Counted from the first letter of the stretch, positions 52,253 to 61,991 are shown. The stretch is DNA of 64,000 nt from Carnimonas bestiolae (GCF_051251125.1 NZ_JBPCZL010000004.1), one strand, 5' to 3'. Numbers and translations: made by a program. The notes: generated by a model from the letters alone, not told the origin.

Positions 52253-52324
52253 CTCTCGCCTCGAACATTTATAAGAATGGGCTGCTGCAACCTAACGCCT
52301 GCTATTGATGCTTTACACCGCATC

Positions 52325-53179
52325 CTAATGCAGCAGTTGTACAGAAAACTTGTTGCTCATCATGGTACGCCCATCGTGCCACGTCCATAGTGCGCGCCAT
52401 TCGTGAGCGTTCGCCAGCTCTAGCGCCTGCTGTGTGGGCAGTGCCGAGAGCGCGGTCGCTGCCCCTATCGCCTGTTCGGTGCTGGGCGCCAGCACCCATA
52501 GTCGATCGCCGACACCTGCTGCCATGCTCACCAGCGTGCGATGATCGATCGACACCGGCTTCCCTACCGGCAGCGCTACTTGCCAGCGCCCGCCACGTGC
52601 GCGCATTACGCCATTGATTTCGATACGGTAGTCGGTGAGGTTCAACGCTTCGAGCGTCCCTTCGACGCTGTTTATTCGGGCGCTGGCAAACCGCGTTTGG
52701 CGCGCGCGCTGTTGCTGCAACGGCTCAAACGGAGTTGGCTTTGGTGCACAAGCGTGGGCTAACCACTGATAGTGCGGCACGCTGTCTTCTACGATATTGG
52801 CGGTCGCTGCCGCGCTAGTGTCGGCAGCGGAAGGCGTTGCGGGAAGGTACACAGGGCAAGGCTGCTGGCGATCGATATACCAATGCACTTGGGTGTCGGA
52901 AACCGTTGCTGAAGGCGCAAATGCAGCGACAGCGGCCACCGCCAGCTGTTCAACCTGCTGGGTGTCGAATGCGTGATCGAGCGCTCGCTTGATATCGGTC
53001 ACTCGCTCCGGGGAATAGTCACCCGGCAACGTTAGACGGTAGCCGCCATCGTCTAGCGCACCGGCAATACGCAGGATTTGCGGCGGCTTGGCGGGATGGT
53101 AAAGAAAAGCCGCGAAGCCTGCTGCCATCCCCACGTTGAGCACTACAAGAAGTATCAGCGCTATTACCAGCTTACGCAT
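52325..53179 (-). CDS. Membrane-anchored protein of unknown function
   Basis: I do not recognise this family. 284 residues: an N-terminal signal anchor at about 4-24 (LVIALILLVVLNVGMAAGFAAFL), then a soluble, presumably periplasmic part. Two Cys (in QQPCPVY and HACAPKP) flank an Ala/Thr/Ser-rich linker and could form a disulfide. The C-terminal half (from about 160) is predicted from pattern to be mainly beta strands (TDYRIEINGVMRARGGRWQV, SIDHRTLVSMAAGVGDRLWV). GAGGGG precedes ATG 53179. It lies 72 bases before sthA on the same strand. Confidence 0.75.
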   Translation of the reverse strand: MRKLVIALILLVVLNVGMAAGFAAFLYHPAKPPQILRIAGALDDGGYRLTLPGDYSPERVTDIKRALDHAFDTQQVEQLAVAAVAAFAPSATVSDTQVHWYIDRQQPCPVYLPATPSAADTSAAATANIVEDSVPHYQWLAHACAPKPTPFEPLQQQRARQTRFASARINSVEGTLEALNLTDYRIEINGVMRARGGRWQVALPVGKPVSIDHRTLVSMAAGVGDRLWVLAPSTEQAIGAATALSALPTQQALELANAHEWRALWTWHDGRTMMSNKFSVQLLH

Positions 53180-53370
53180 CGCACCCCTCGAACACCGCGG
53201 ATTGTAGGCATCATGACCGTCCCTCACTTTCTATCAACACCGCTTCATACTAGCCGATAACCCGCCACTATCGCACCATCGTCCATCATTGGAATTAAGG
53301 CTGGTTGCCTGCGCCTGGCTAGCGCCGACGATCGTGGTGGCACACGCACAGCATGCAAGGCATACCAGCG

Positions 53371-53426
53371 GGTCTGGGGTCTGGGGTCTGGGGTCTGGCG
53401 GCTGGCGGCTGGCGGCTGGCGGCAGC
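53371..53426 (+). repeat. Heptad tandem repeat with G-quadruplex motif upstream of mfd
   Basis: Four copies of GGTCTGG (53371-53398) run directly into three copies of CGGCTGG (53399-53419) and a partial CGGCAGC. With the preceding G the first block gives GGG-TCT-GGGG-TCT-GGGG-TCT-GGGG (53370-53393), a canonical four-tract G-quadruplex sequence with 3-base loops. It lies about 215 bases before the mfd start; the rest of 53180-53639 shows no gene and no clear promoter. Confidence 0.9.
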
Positions 53427-53639
53427 GTCACGCAGTACCGCAGCGGCGCTCAACGCTCGCCCTCGCCGCAGCGCATTCGCTTCGCCGGCGTTCGAGGACA
53501 TCGCCTTTACGCCATCGGATGGGTATGATGCAGGGCTATCGTATCCAAGCAGTAAGCACCGTCTGCTTCACGAACTCATTGTGTGCGTCGTCTCACACGG
53601 CGCCTTTTGTTGGACTCAACGCTCGGTATCCCATCGTCC

Positions 53640-56600
53640 ATGTCTGTCAGCGCCTCTGATACTGTCTCGCTTCTGCATCCGCCCCATGCTCGTGACGCCT
53701 CTCGCGTTAGCTATTGGCAACAACCCGCTGGTAGTGCTGAAGCACTGGCGCTGGCGCGGCTCGCCGAGCAGAGCGACGGCCCGCTGCTGATTATTACGCC
53801 AGACACCGCCACTGCGCAGCGATTAGAGGCCGATCTCGAGTTTTACGCAGCGCCGTCACTGCGCGTGCTCGCGTTTCCCGACTGGGAAACACTGCCCTAC
53901 GACAGCTTTTCACCTCATCGCGATATCGTCTCGGCCCGCTTGCGCACCCTTCGCGCGTTGCAAAATAATGCCGCTGATATCGTGCTGGTACCGGTCAATA
54001 CGCTAATGCAGCGCTTGCCGCCTGCCGATTTCGTGGCGGTGCAGGCACTCCAGTTGAAGGTGGGCGAGTCACTGGATCGTGAGCAGTTTCGTGCGCAGTT
54101 GGCGCGCAGCGGCTACCGCGCTGTCGAAACGGTATTCGAGCCGGGCGAATACGCCTTTCGCGGGGCGCTGATCGATCTTTACCCGATGGGCGCCGAGCAT
54201 CCGCTGCGTATCGATTTATTCGATAGCGACATCGACACGCTGCGCACCTTCGACCCCGAAACCCAACGTTCGCTTGACCGCATTGAGCAGATCGAATTAC
54301 TGCCCGCCCACGAATACCCGCTCACTCCAGAAGCCATCGCGCGCTTTCGTGAAGGTTTCGAAACCATGTTCGACGTGGACCCCAGGCGCTCGCCGCTTTA
54401 CGTCGATGCATTGGCGGGCATTCCGTCACCGGGGCTTGAGCAGTATCTGCCGCTGTTTTTCGAGCACACCGCCAATCTGTTTGAGCACATTGGCAAGGGC
54501 CTGAGCGTCGCGCTGCTGGCCGGCACCTACGAAGCCGCCGAAAGCCACTGGACGTCGATTACTTCACGCTACGATAACCTTGCGGTCGATCCGACCCGTC
54601 CGCTGCTTGCACCGGCCAGCGCGTTCATTCCAGTGGCAGAGCTGTTTGCCGCCGTCAAAGCGTATCCGCGCGTACAGTTGGTCAACCAGCCCCATTCTCA
54701 CGCCGTGCACTTCGCCGTTGAAGCGCTACCGGAGGTGATGCTCGATCCGCGTAGCAGCAAACCGCTTAACAAGCTGGAGCAGTACCTTAGCCGGTGTCGT
54801 GAACGCAGCATGCGCCTGTTGTTGGTGGCCGAAACGCGTGGACGCCGAGAATCACTTGAGGAAACGCTGGCACCTCTGGCGCTGAAACTACCGATTGTGG
54901 ATAGCTGGCAAGCGTTTCTCTCGAGCGACGACGAACTGATGCTAAGCGCTGGTTCGGTCTCCAGCGGCATGGCGATTGACGACGAGCAGATCGTGGTTAT
55001 CACCGAAAACGAGCTGTTTGGTGAAGTGGTACGCCAACGCCGCCGTCAGACCAAGGCCACCGATGACAACGAACTGGCGGTGCGGCATTTGTCGGAACTG
55101 CAAACAGGCGCTCCCGTAGTTCACCGCGCACACGGCATCGGTCGCTATCTCGGCCTTGAGATGATCGACGCGGGCGGCCAGCGCGCCGAGTTTCTGGCGC
55201 TGGAGTACGCCGGCGGATCGAAGCTGTACGTACCCGTCGATGCGCTCGATCAGATTTCACGCTATACCGGCGCCTCCGACGAACATGCCCCGCTCAGCAA
55301 GCTGGGCAACGATCAGTGGGAGAAGGCGCGCCGCAAGGCGGCCGAACGCATTCGTGATACTGCTGCTGAGCTGCTCGATGTGTACGCCCGACGCGAGGCG
55401 CGTGAGGGGTTTGCCTGCCCGCCGCCCGATGCCGACTATCAACGCTTCGCGGCGGCGTTCCCGTTCGAGGAGACCCCCGACCAGCGCGCTGCCATCGATG
55501 CGGTGATCGGCGACATGACCGCGCCGCAGCCAATGGACCGCGTGGTGTGTGGGGATGTTGGCTTCGGTAAAACCGAAGTCGCCATGCGCGCGGCCTTCCT
55601 GGCCGTACACGCCGGGCGACAGGTGGCGGTATTGGTGCCGACCACGCTGCTGGCGCAGCAGCACTATGACAACTTCCGCGATCGTTTCGCCGATAGCGCC
55701 ATCAATATCGATCTGCTGTCGCGCTTTAACAGCGGCAAATCGCAGGACAAAGCGATTGAGCGCCTGCGCGAAGGCAGCACCGACATCGTGATTGGCACCC
55801 ATAAGCTATTGGGGCGCGGTGTCGAATTCGGCAATCTGGGGCTGGTGATCATCGATGAAGAACACCGCTTCGGGGTAGGTCAGAAGGAGCGTCTGAAGGC
55901 AATGCGCGCGGAGGTCGACATTCTCACCATGACCGCCACGCCGATTCCTCGCACGCTGTCGATGGCGATGAGCGGCATGCGCGACTTGTCGATTATCGCC
56001 ACCCCGCCGCCGCGTCGACTAGCGGTCAAAACCTTCGTGCAGCAGCGTAATAACGGCATTTTGAAAGAAGCCATTTTGCGAGAGATTCTGCGCGGCGGGC
56101 AGGTGTACTACCTGCACAATGAAGTCAAAAGCATTGAAAGCGCCGCAGAAAAACTGGCTGAGCTAGTACCTGAGGCACGTATTGGCATCGCCCACGGCCA
56201 ACTTGCCGAGCGCGGACTTGAGCGCGTGATGAGCGACTTCTATCACAAGCGCTTCAATCTGCTGGTGTGCTCGACCATCATCGAGACAGGTATCGACGTT
56301 CCCAGCGCCAACACCATTATTATCGAACGCGCCGACAAGTTTGGTCTGGCGCAGCTTCATCAGCTGCGCGGCCGCGTCGGGCGCTCTCATCATCAGGCCT
56401 ACGCCTATCTGCTCACGCCGCCGCCGAAGCAGATGACCAGCGATGCCATCAAACGGCTCGAAGCGATTACCCAATCCGACGCGCTTGGCGCGGGATTCAA
56501 TTTGGCCAGCCATGATCTTGAAATTCGCGGTGCGGGTGAGCTGCTGGGAGACGAACAGAGTGGCCAAATCGAAACGATTGGCTACGGGCTTTACATGGAA

Positions 56601-57119
56601 ATGCTCGACCGCGCAGTCAACGCCATTCGTGCCGGCAAAACGCCTAACCTGGAAGCCCCGATTAGCGAAGGAGTGGAGATTGGCCTCGGCGTGCCCGCGC
56701 TGATTCCCGACGACTACCTCCCGGATGTACAGCAGCGATTGGTGATGTACAAGCGTATTAGCAGCGCGCAAAACGACAGCGAACTGCGCGAGCTACAGGT
56801 CGAGATGATCGATCGCTTCGGGCTGCTGCCCGATTCGGTGAAAAACCTGTTCAGGCAGGCACGTTTGCGCCCGCTGGCGGAATCCTTGGGCATTACCCGT
56901 ATCGAGGCGGGGCCAGAGCGTGGTCGAGTGATGTTCGGCAGCCAGCCGGCCATCGATGCTATGGCGCTGGTGGGACTGATTCAACGCGAGCCTGCGCGCT
57001 ACAAGCTGGATGGCGCACAAACGCTACGCTTTTTCGCTGACATGGAAGCCGCTGAAGAACGCTTCAAGTGCGTGGAAGCCTTGCTGGAAAAGCTCAGCAA
57101 GCATCGCATCGAGCGCTAG
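53640..57119 (+). CDS. mfd: Transcription-repair coupling factor Mfd
   Basis: ATP-driven translocase that removes stalled RNA polymerase at lesions and recruits UvrA. 1159 residues from ATG 53640 (E. coli 1148). N-terminal UvrB-like region (SYWQQPAGSAEALALARLAEQ, LAFPDWETLPYDSFSPH), RNA-polymerase-interacting domain near 480-560 (GAPVVHRAHGIGRYLGLEM), motor domain with Walker A VCGDVGFGKTEVAMRAAFLA (about 640), DEEH, and the TRG/RecG-like end. No good ribosome site precedes ATG 53640 or the GTG at 53583; I choose the ATG because the protein then has normal family length. Confidence 0.95.
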   Translation: MSVSASDTVSLLHPPHARDASRVSYWQQPAGSAEALALARLAEQSDGPLLIITPDTATAQRLEADLEFYAAPSLRVLAFPDWETLPYDSFSPHRDIVSARLRTLRALQNNAADIVLVPVNTLMQRLPPADFVAVQALQLKVGESLDREQFRAQLARSGYRAVETVFEPGEYAFRGALIDLYPMGAEHPLRIDLFDSDIDTLRTFDPETQRSLDRIEQIELLPAHEYPLTPEAIARFREGFETMFDVDPRRSPLYVDALAGIPSPGLEQYLPLFFEHTANLFEHIGKGLSVALLAGTYEAAESHWTSITSRYDNLAVDPTRPLLAPASAFIPVAELFAAVKAYPRVQLVNQPHSHAVHFAVEALPEVMLDPRSSKPLNKLEQYLSRCRERSMRLLLVAETRGRRESLEETLAPLALKLPIVDSWQAFLSSDDELMLSAGSVSSGMAIDDEQIVVITENELFGEVVRQRRRQTKATDDNELAVRHLSELQTGAPVVHRAHGIGRYLGLEMIDAGGQRAEFLALEYAGGSKLYVPVDALDQISRYTGASDEHAPLSKLGNDQWEKARRKAAERIRDTAAELLDVYARREAREGFACPPPDADYQRFAAAFPFEETPDQRAAIDAVIGDMTAPQPMDRVVCGDVGFGKTEVAMRAAFLAVHAGRQVAVLVPTTLLAQQHYDNFRDRFADSAINIDLLSRFNSGKSQDKAIERLREGSTDIVIGTHKLLGRGVEFGNLGLVIIDEEHRFGVGQKERLKAMRAEVDILTMTATPIPRTLSMAMSGMRDLSIIATPPPRRLAVKTFVQQRNNGILKEAILREILRGGQVYYLHNEVKSIESAAEKLAELVPEARIGIAHGQLAERGLERVMSDFYHKRFNLLVCSTIIETGIDVPSANTIIIERADKFGLAQLHQLRGRVGRSHHQAYAYLLTPPPKQMTSDAIKRLEAITQSDALGAGFNLASHDLEIRGAGELLGDEQSGQIETIGYGLYMEMLDRAVNAIRAGKTPNLEAPISEGVEIGLGVPALIPDDYLPDVQQRLVMYKRISSAQNDSELRELQVEMIDRFGLLPDSVKNLFRQARLRPLAESLGITRIEAGPERGRVMFGSQPAIDAMALVGLIQREPARYKLDGAQTLRFFADMEAAEERFKCVEALLEKLSKHRIER

Positions 57120-57202
57120 CTGCCGATTGCCAATCCGAAGCGACGCTGGGCGAGCGTTGCTGATACCGCGGCTAGCCATGGCGAGTATTGGCTTGGCAGC
57201 GG

Positions 57203-59806
57203 CTACTGCGGCTGACTGACCAGCTCGGCGATGTCGTCGAGCGCCTGGGCAGGGTCGATACCGACCGGCAGCACCAGGTAGCGCGGCCTGACGCTCGGCG
57301 CGAAGAGTGCTTCGAAGTGCGCCAGACGCCCTTCTCTTGCCAGCGTTTCACCGCGGCTTAGCACGTATTCATTGACCGCCCTTGCCAAGCCGCCCGCACG
57401 CCCTTTACTGATCTGTGCCACTGGCAAGGTGGCAACACTCAGCTCGGCGTATCCTTCTAGGGCCAGGCTGCGCATCATTGCGCATAACAGCCAATCCAGC
57501 GAATGTTCACACAGCCCCGGCAGCCAGCGCACCAAATCAATCACCACCCGCGGCGAGCCCCCAGCTTCCATCACACTGGCAAACGCCAGCACTTTACCGT
57601 CATGGCTTACCGTTGCGATGCGGAAATGCTGCAGGTAGTGTGCATCGAAGCGTCCACACGAGTAACGCCGTTCATTGATGCCCTGCTCGGTTACCCATTG
57701 ATCGGAAACCTCTCTTAGCGCCTGCAGCGGTGCCTCGCCCGCTGCGTAAAGGGCGAAGCTGAGCCCCTGCTCGCAGCCTTCACGCCACACGCTAGACAAC
57801 GCCTGCTCGGTAGCTGCGTCGCGCTGTGTTGCATCAAGCGTGACCAGATGCTCCTGTGCCACCTTGACGGCAATTTGCCCCGCCTGCTGATAGAGCGCTA
57901 AATCTTCGTGATGCGCCAGATAGATCAGCGGCGTCAGGCCGCGCCGTTCGCCAAGGTCGCGGAAATCCCATACCAGCCCTGCGCGGCACGCGGTAGCGCC
58001 CACAGGATCACACAGGGCGACCAGATAACGATGGTGCTGGCGGTAGGCAATGAAGGCGTTTTTCTTCTTATTGAACAGCAGCGACTTGCCACCGGTCGCC
58101 AGCAGCATACCTTCTGGCTGACGCGATTTACCAACAATCGTCAGCGCTCTCTCGACCGCCTTGGGAGACGCCGGCAGCAATGGCTTCACCGGACGAAGCA
58201 GCCACCACAGGGTAATCCCGAACAATAGCAGTGCACTGATGACCACTCCCTGGAACGCGCGCGACAGCAGCACATCGTAGTCAGCGTGCCACCACAGCGC
58301 GCTGGCAAGCGGCGTGCCGCGGTGGGAAAGCAGCATCAGCCACGCGCTGACCAGCACCACCCCCACACAGGCCAGCACAAAACGCCACGACAGCGGCATC
58401 GACAGCAGTGCGTTATCGCGATAGAAGGCGCTGCGAAAGACCAGCAGCGCCAGCAGCGAAGGAATAATTAGCGCCAGATCAACGACGTCGACACCCTTGA
58501 TTAGCGCACAACCGCCACCCACCAGCAGCGTCAGCACCGACCAGCGCCATGCGCTTGCCATGCGCCGCCCCAGTCCGCGCGCCAGCACCAGCGATACCAG
58601 CCCTAGTACGCTCAAGGCCAGCGTCGCTACCTCGAGTAACGCCGCCGGTGCCCAGCGCGATACAAAACCAGCGAACAGCGTGGCCTCGGGAGCCACGTTC
58701 GACAACAGCTCGGTAATCCCCACCGCAAACAGCATCAGCGCCAGCATCGGCGCGACCAGACTTATCACCGTGCCGTCCGACAACCGATCGGCAATCTTTC
58801 TGGCTTCATTGATCAGCAGCGCGATAAAGGCCAGTAGCAGCGGCAGCAGCACATAGATAACCCGATAAAGCAGCAGCGCCGCGGTTAGTTCGGCCGCCCC
58901 AACCTGCCCCGAGAAGGCCGACAGAATGATGGCTTCAAACACACCGATGCCGCCCGGCACGTGGCTGAGAACACCAGCGGCTAGCGCTAGCAGATACACC
59001 AGCAGGAAGGTGGCGAACGGCGGCGCATTCGGCAGCAGCAGATAGAGCACCGCAGCGGCGCAGGTAACGTCCGCCAGGGTAATCACCAACTGGAACAACG
59101 ACAGCCTCAGGCTAGGTAGCCGCCACAGCGATCTGCCCAGTTTGTGCATGCGCGCGTCGGGGGCGGGACACTCCGGCTGACGGGCGCGATACAGCAGCAC
59201 CAGCGCGATCACGTAGAGGGCAATGACGGCATAGCCGATGGCAGCCACCGCCCAATGCGGAAGGTGCAGGGCTTGCGCGGCAGTGTCCTGGTGGATCAGC
59301 GCCGCCACCGCCGCCAGCGGCGGCAGCGTTACCCCCAAGGCAAGGCTGACAAATACCGACATTCGCGCGACATCAGGCGCGTGCAGCCCCTGCGGGAAGT
59401 AGAGTCGGCAGCGCACTGCTCCGCCCGACAGCATCGACAAGCCGATCGCATTGCCTACCGCAGTGGCGCAGCTTCCCCCTAACATCAGCAGCGGCCAGCG
59501 CAGTTTGACACCGGCGAAACGCGCCGCCGACCATTCGTATAAGACCAAGGCCCCATAGCTGCCTAGCGCCGCCAGTAGCGAGCCTAGCACCGCATAGAGC
59601 GGCACCTGCGCCAGCGAAGCACGCACTAGACGCGCATCGATCTCTGACAGCATGTGCCAACACACCGCGAGCGCACCGATCAGCACAATCAGCGTGGTAA
59701 CAATGCCCAGCACCTGACGATACGGCGCTATGCGCCGCTGCCAGCGCAGCAGGCGAATACGCAGTCTGGTGCGGGTGCGGCGTCGATTGCTAGTGGTTTT
59801 GCTCAT
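57203..59806 (-). CDS. mprF: Bifunctional aminoacyl-phosphatidylglycerol synthase/flippase (MprF)
   Basis: Adds lysine or alanine from aminoacyl-tRNA to phosphatidylglycerol and flips the product, lowering negative surface charge and susceptibility to cationic peptides. 867 residues. About fourteen membrane helices fill residues 28-550 (the N-terminal UPF0104-like flippase part contains SHVPGGIGVFEAIIL), followed by the cytoplasmic DUF2156 synthase domain from about 570 (GKSLLFNKKKNAFIAYR, ALCDPVGA, AVNEYVLSRGETLAREG). Whether the amino acid is Lys or Ala cannot be told. It converges with mfd and lies 70 bases after hpt. Confidence 0.93.
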   Translation of the reverse strand: MSKTTSNRRRTRTRLRIRLLRWQRRIAPYRQVLGIVTTLIVLIGALAVCWHMLSEIDARLVRASLAQVPLYAVLGSLLAALGSYGALVLYEWSAARFAGVKLRWPLLMLGGSCATAVGNAIGLSMLSGGAVRCRLYFPQGLHAPDVARMSVFVSLALGVTLPPLAAVAALIHQDTAAQALHLPHWAVAAIGYAVIALYVIALVLLYRARQPECPAPDARMHKLGRSLWRLPSLRLSLFQLVITLADVTCAAAVLYLLLPNAPPFATFLLVYLLALAAGVLSHVPGGIGVFEAIILSAFSGQVGAAELTAALLLYRVIYVLLPLLLAFIALLINEARKIADRLSDGTVISLVAPMLALMLFAVGITELLSNVAPEATLFAGFVSRWAPAALLEVATLALSVLGLVSLVLARGLGRRMASAWRWSVLTLLVGGGCALIKGVDVVDLALIIPSLLALLVFRSAFYRDNALLSMPLSWRFVLACVGVVLVSAWLMLLSHRGTPLASALWWHADYDVLLSRAFQGVVISALLLFGITLWWLLRPVKPLLPASPKAVERALTIVGKSRQPEGMLLATGGKSLLFNKKKNAFIAYRQHHRYLVALCDPVGATACRAGLVWDFRDLGERRGLTPLIYLAHHEDLALYQQAGQIAVKVAQEHLVTLDATQRDAATEQALSSVWREGCEQGLSFALYAAGEAPLQALREVSDQWVTEQGINERRYSCGRFDAHYLQHFRIATVSHDGKVLAFASVMEAGGSPRVVIDLVRWLPGLCEHSLDWLLCAMMRSLALEGYAELSVATLPVAQISKGRAGGLARAVNEYVLSRGETLAREGRLAHFEALFAPSVRPRYLVLPVGIDPAQALDDIAELVSQPQ

Positions 59807-59876
59807 CTGCGCCTGTCTTCAACATCGTTCAATGGGCTCGCGTAACGATGGGGTGCGCCATTAGAGAAGTGCTCAA

Positions 59877-60443
59877 TTACAGCCCCTTGGGCGCATAGAT
59901 ACCGGGTGCGTTGCGCCAATAGCCCTTGTAGTCCATGCCGAAGCCGAACAGAAAACGGTCGGCCACGGACAATTCGCAGAAATCGGCCTTCAGGTTTTGC
60001 TGAGCCTTACGGTCGTGATGTTTATCGACCAATACCGCCGTCGCCACCGATGCCGCCCCGGCCTGCTCGCAGTGTCGCTTGATAGCACACAACGTAGCGC
60101 CCTCATCGAGAATGTCGTCGATAATCACCACGTGACGCCCGGCAATTGGGGTTTCCGGCGACACTCGCCAAAACAGCTCACCACCGCGCAGCTTGTCACG
60201 ATAGCGAGTGGCGTGCAGATAATCGATTTCCAACGGAAAATCGAGCCGCGTCAGCAAATGCCCCGAGGTAATCAAGCCGCCATTCATCACGCAGAAAAAC
60301 AGCGGCAGCTTATCGCCTAGTTGCTCAGTGATCTGCTCAGCCATACGATCCAGAGCGGCTTCGATGGCTGTCTGGGGAATCAGGCAATCGGCGTGCTGCT
60401 TGAGCGTGCGCATTTCGTCACGAAGGTTTTCTAAGGCGGTCAT
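59877..60443 (-). CDS. hpt: Hypoxanthine-guanine phosphoribosyltransferase
   Basis: Purine salvage enzyme that converts hypoxanthine (or guanine) and PRPP to IMP (GMP). 188 residues. The PRPP-binding loop HVVIIDDILDEGATL, the LPLFFCVMNGGLITSGHLL loop and the C-terminal FGMDYKGYWRNAPGIYA are visible. It resembles the long-N-terminus HPRT class of Pseudomonas rather than E. coli Hpt. It follows nagZ with a terminator between, so it probably has its own promoter. Confidence 0.92.
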   Translation of the reverse strand: MTALENLRDEMRTLKQHADCLIPQTAIEAALDRMAEQITEQLGDKLPLFFCVMNGGLITSGHLLTRLDFPLEIDYLHATRYRDKLRGGELFWRVSPETPIAGRHVVIIDDILDEGATLCAIKRHCEQAGAASVATAVLVDKHHDRKAQQNLKADFCELSVADRFLFGFGMDYKGYWRNAPGIYAPKGL

Positions 60444-60481
60444 GAAAGCAATCTGGCAGTGGTTGGAAGTGAAATAAAAAG

Positions 60482-60508
60482 ACGGAGCGCTGCGTTGGCA
60501 GCCTCCGT
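60482..60508 (-). terminator. Rho-independent terminator after nagZ
   Basis: Minus strand ACGGAG-GCTGC, a CAAC loop, then GCAGC-(G)-CTCCGT: eleven pairs with one bulged G, followed by CTTTTTATTT. It lies 20 bases after the nagZ stop. Confidence 0.8.
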
Positions 60509-60527
60509 TGTAGTGCTAGGATACCAC

Positions 60528-61556
60528 TCAATAGCCGTACTGAGCAGCCAGCGCGGTTAAACTATCGTGCGCGTGCTGCCAGCGCGGCAGCGCCTTGAGC
60601 ACATCCAATGAAGGCAGCGGCTGGGTACGACGCAGCGCTGCGAGGCGCGCGGCCCGCTCATCCTCTGGAGCAACGCTATCGAGCACCGCACGCGCAGCGT
60701 CGCGATCATTGCACACCAACACTGCATCACAGCCCGCTTGCAGCGCTAGCTGAGCGCGCTCTACCGGCCCACCGGCGAAACTTGCGCCATGCATCGATAA
60801 ATCATCGGAGAGAATCGCACCGCTGAACCCAAGCGTATTGCGTAGATAATCGAGCCAGGCAGCGGAGAAGCCGGTCGGATTAGGATCGAAGGCGGGATAG
60901 CGCACGTGGGAAGGCATTACCGCCGTCAGACGCGAGGCCAACTCGGTAAATGGAATCAGATCGTGAGCTTCAAGCGCCGCCAGCGAGCGCTCGTCCACCG
61001 GAAGCTCGAGGTGGGAATCTGCCTCCACCCCACCGTGGCCGGGAAAATGCTTGCCGACCGATGCCATGCCGCCTTCATCGAAGCCGTCGAGAAGCGCACC
61101 GGCCAGCGTGCTGACCTGTGCCGGCACCGGCGAAAACGAGCGCTCGCCAATCACCTTGCTGAGTTTCTCATCAACATCCAACACCGGCGCAAAGGAGAAA
61201 TCGACGCCGCAGGCTGCCAACTCTTGCGACATTAGCCAACCGCATTCGTGCACCAATGCCAGCGTTTGCTGCGGTTGCTCTGGATAGCGATGGCCAAAGG
61301 CGCACATGGGCGGCAGCGAGGTCAGTCCTTCACGCAGCCGCTGCACCCGTCCTCCCTCATGATCGACGCTGATCAGAATATCCGGACGCTGACTGCGAAT
61401 GGCCTCGCACAGCGCTCGACACTGCGCCGGCGATTCCAGATTGCGCGCAAACAGCACCACGCCGCCCACCGAAGGATGCTCGAGCAGCGCGCGATCGCTG
61501 TTATCCAAAGTTGTAGAGGCCACGTCGATCATAACGGGACCGAGAGCAACGCTCAT
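60528..61556 (-). CDS. nagZ: Beta-N-acetylhexosaminidase NagZ
   Basis: Cytoplasmic family 3 glycosidase that removes GlcNAc from anhydromuropeptides in cell-wall recycling; its product can induce AmpC in other bacteria. 342 residues (E. coli 341). GGVVLFARNLES, ISVDHEGGRVQRL, the loop motif VGKHFPGHGGVEADSHLELP with the acid/base His-Asp pair, and the nucleophile Asp in LSDDLSMHGA. The second ATG (61556) is correctly placed 7 bases after AGGAGA; the first (61562) is too close. Confidence 0.95.
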   Translation of the reverse strand: MSVALGPVMIDVASTTLDNSDRALLEHPSVGGVVLFARNLESPAQCRALCEAIRSQRPDILISVDHEGGRVQRLREGLTSLPPMCAFGHRYPEQPQQTLALVHECGWLMSQELAACGVDFSFAPVLDVDEKLSKVIGERSFSPVPAQVSTLAGALLDGFDEGGMASVGKHFPGHGGVEADSHLELPVDERSLAALEAHDLIPFTELASRLTAVMPSHVRYPAFDPNPTGFSAAWLDYLRNTLGFSGAILSDDLSMHGASFAGGPVERAQLALQAGCDAVLVCNDRDAARAVLDSVAPEDERAARLAALRRTQPLPSLDVLKALPRWQHAHDSLTALAAQYGY

Positions 61557-61699
61557 GGCCATTCTCCTGACAGATAAATATCTGCGCTATTCTAGGCGCT
61601 GGCCGAAAGGGAGTCGAGGCACCCACAGTGGCCGTTAAAACTCCCGGCAAGCGCAGCGCTCGGCGCTCAATAAAACAGAGGCATCGCCCTACTGACCAC

Positions 61700-61919
61700 A
61701 TAAAGAGCGAACCATTCCCTGTTCGCGTCACCTTTATTAGTTCGGCCTGCGGTGGCGCAAAGTGCACTCATTCGTTGCCCGAGCCGTCTTTCGTGATTCG
61801 GCGACGACTGCGCAAAGTGCACTCATTCGTTGCCCGAGCCGTCTTTCGTGATTCGGCCACGACTGCGCAAAGTGCACTTATTCGTTGCCCTTTCCCTAAT
61901 TCGTGATTCGGCCTGCGAC
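61700..61919. repeat. 55-bp tandem repeat array between nagZ and lexA
   Basis: Units of exactly 55 bases begin at 61755, 61810 and 61865 with GCGCAAAGTGCACT and end in ATTCGGC plus 6-7 bases. The first two are nearly identical, the third differs in its middle (CCCTTTCCCTAATTCG), and a worn copy precedes them at 61700-61754 (AAAGAGCGAACCATTC ... TTCGGCCTGCG). Each unit holds the palindrome AGTGCACT. The length is not a multiple of three, so they do not encode a protein repeat. The rest of 61557-62024 holds the lexA promoter. Confidence 0.9.
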
Positions 61920-61963
61920 ATATAAAGCGCAGCCATTAATGATGCGTCGCCCGCTACTCCCCC

Positions 61964-61991
61964 TTGCGTTAGCGATAATACTGGATACAAT
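61964..61991 (+). promoter_or_regulatory. lexA promoter
   Basis: TTGCGT (61964-61969), a 16-base spacer and TACAAT (61986-61991) make a good sigma-70 promoter. Transcription would begin near 61998, giving a leader of about 27 bases to the lexA ATG. The -10 lies inside the SOS box. Confidence 0.7.

Noticed and set aside
61700..61919. CRISPR array
   Set aside because: Repeat units are contiguous without unique spacers, and there are no cas genes in the window.
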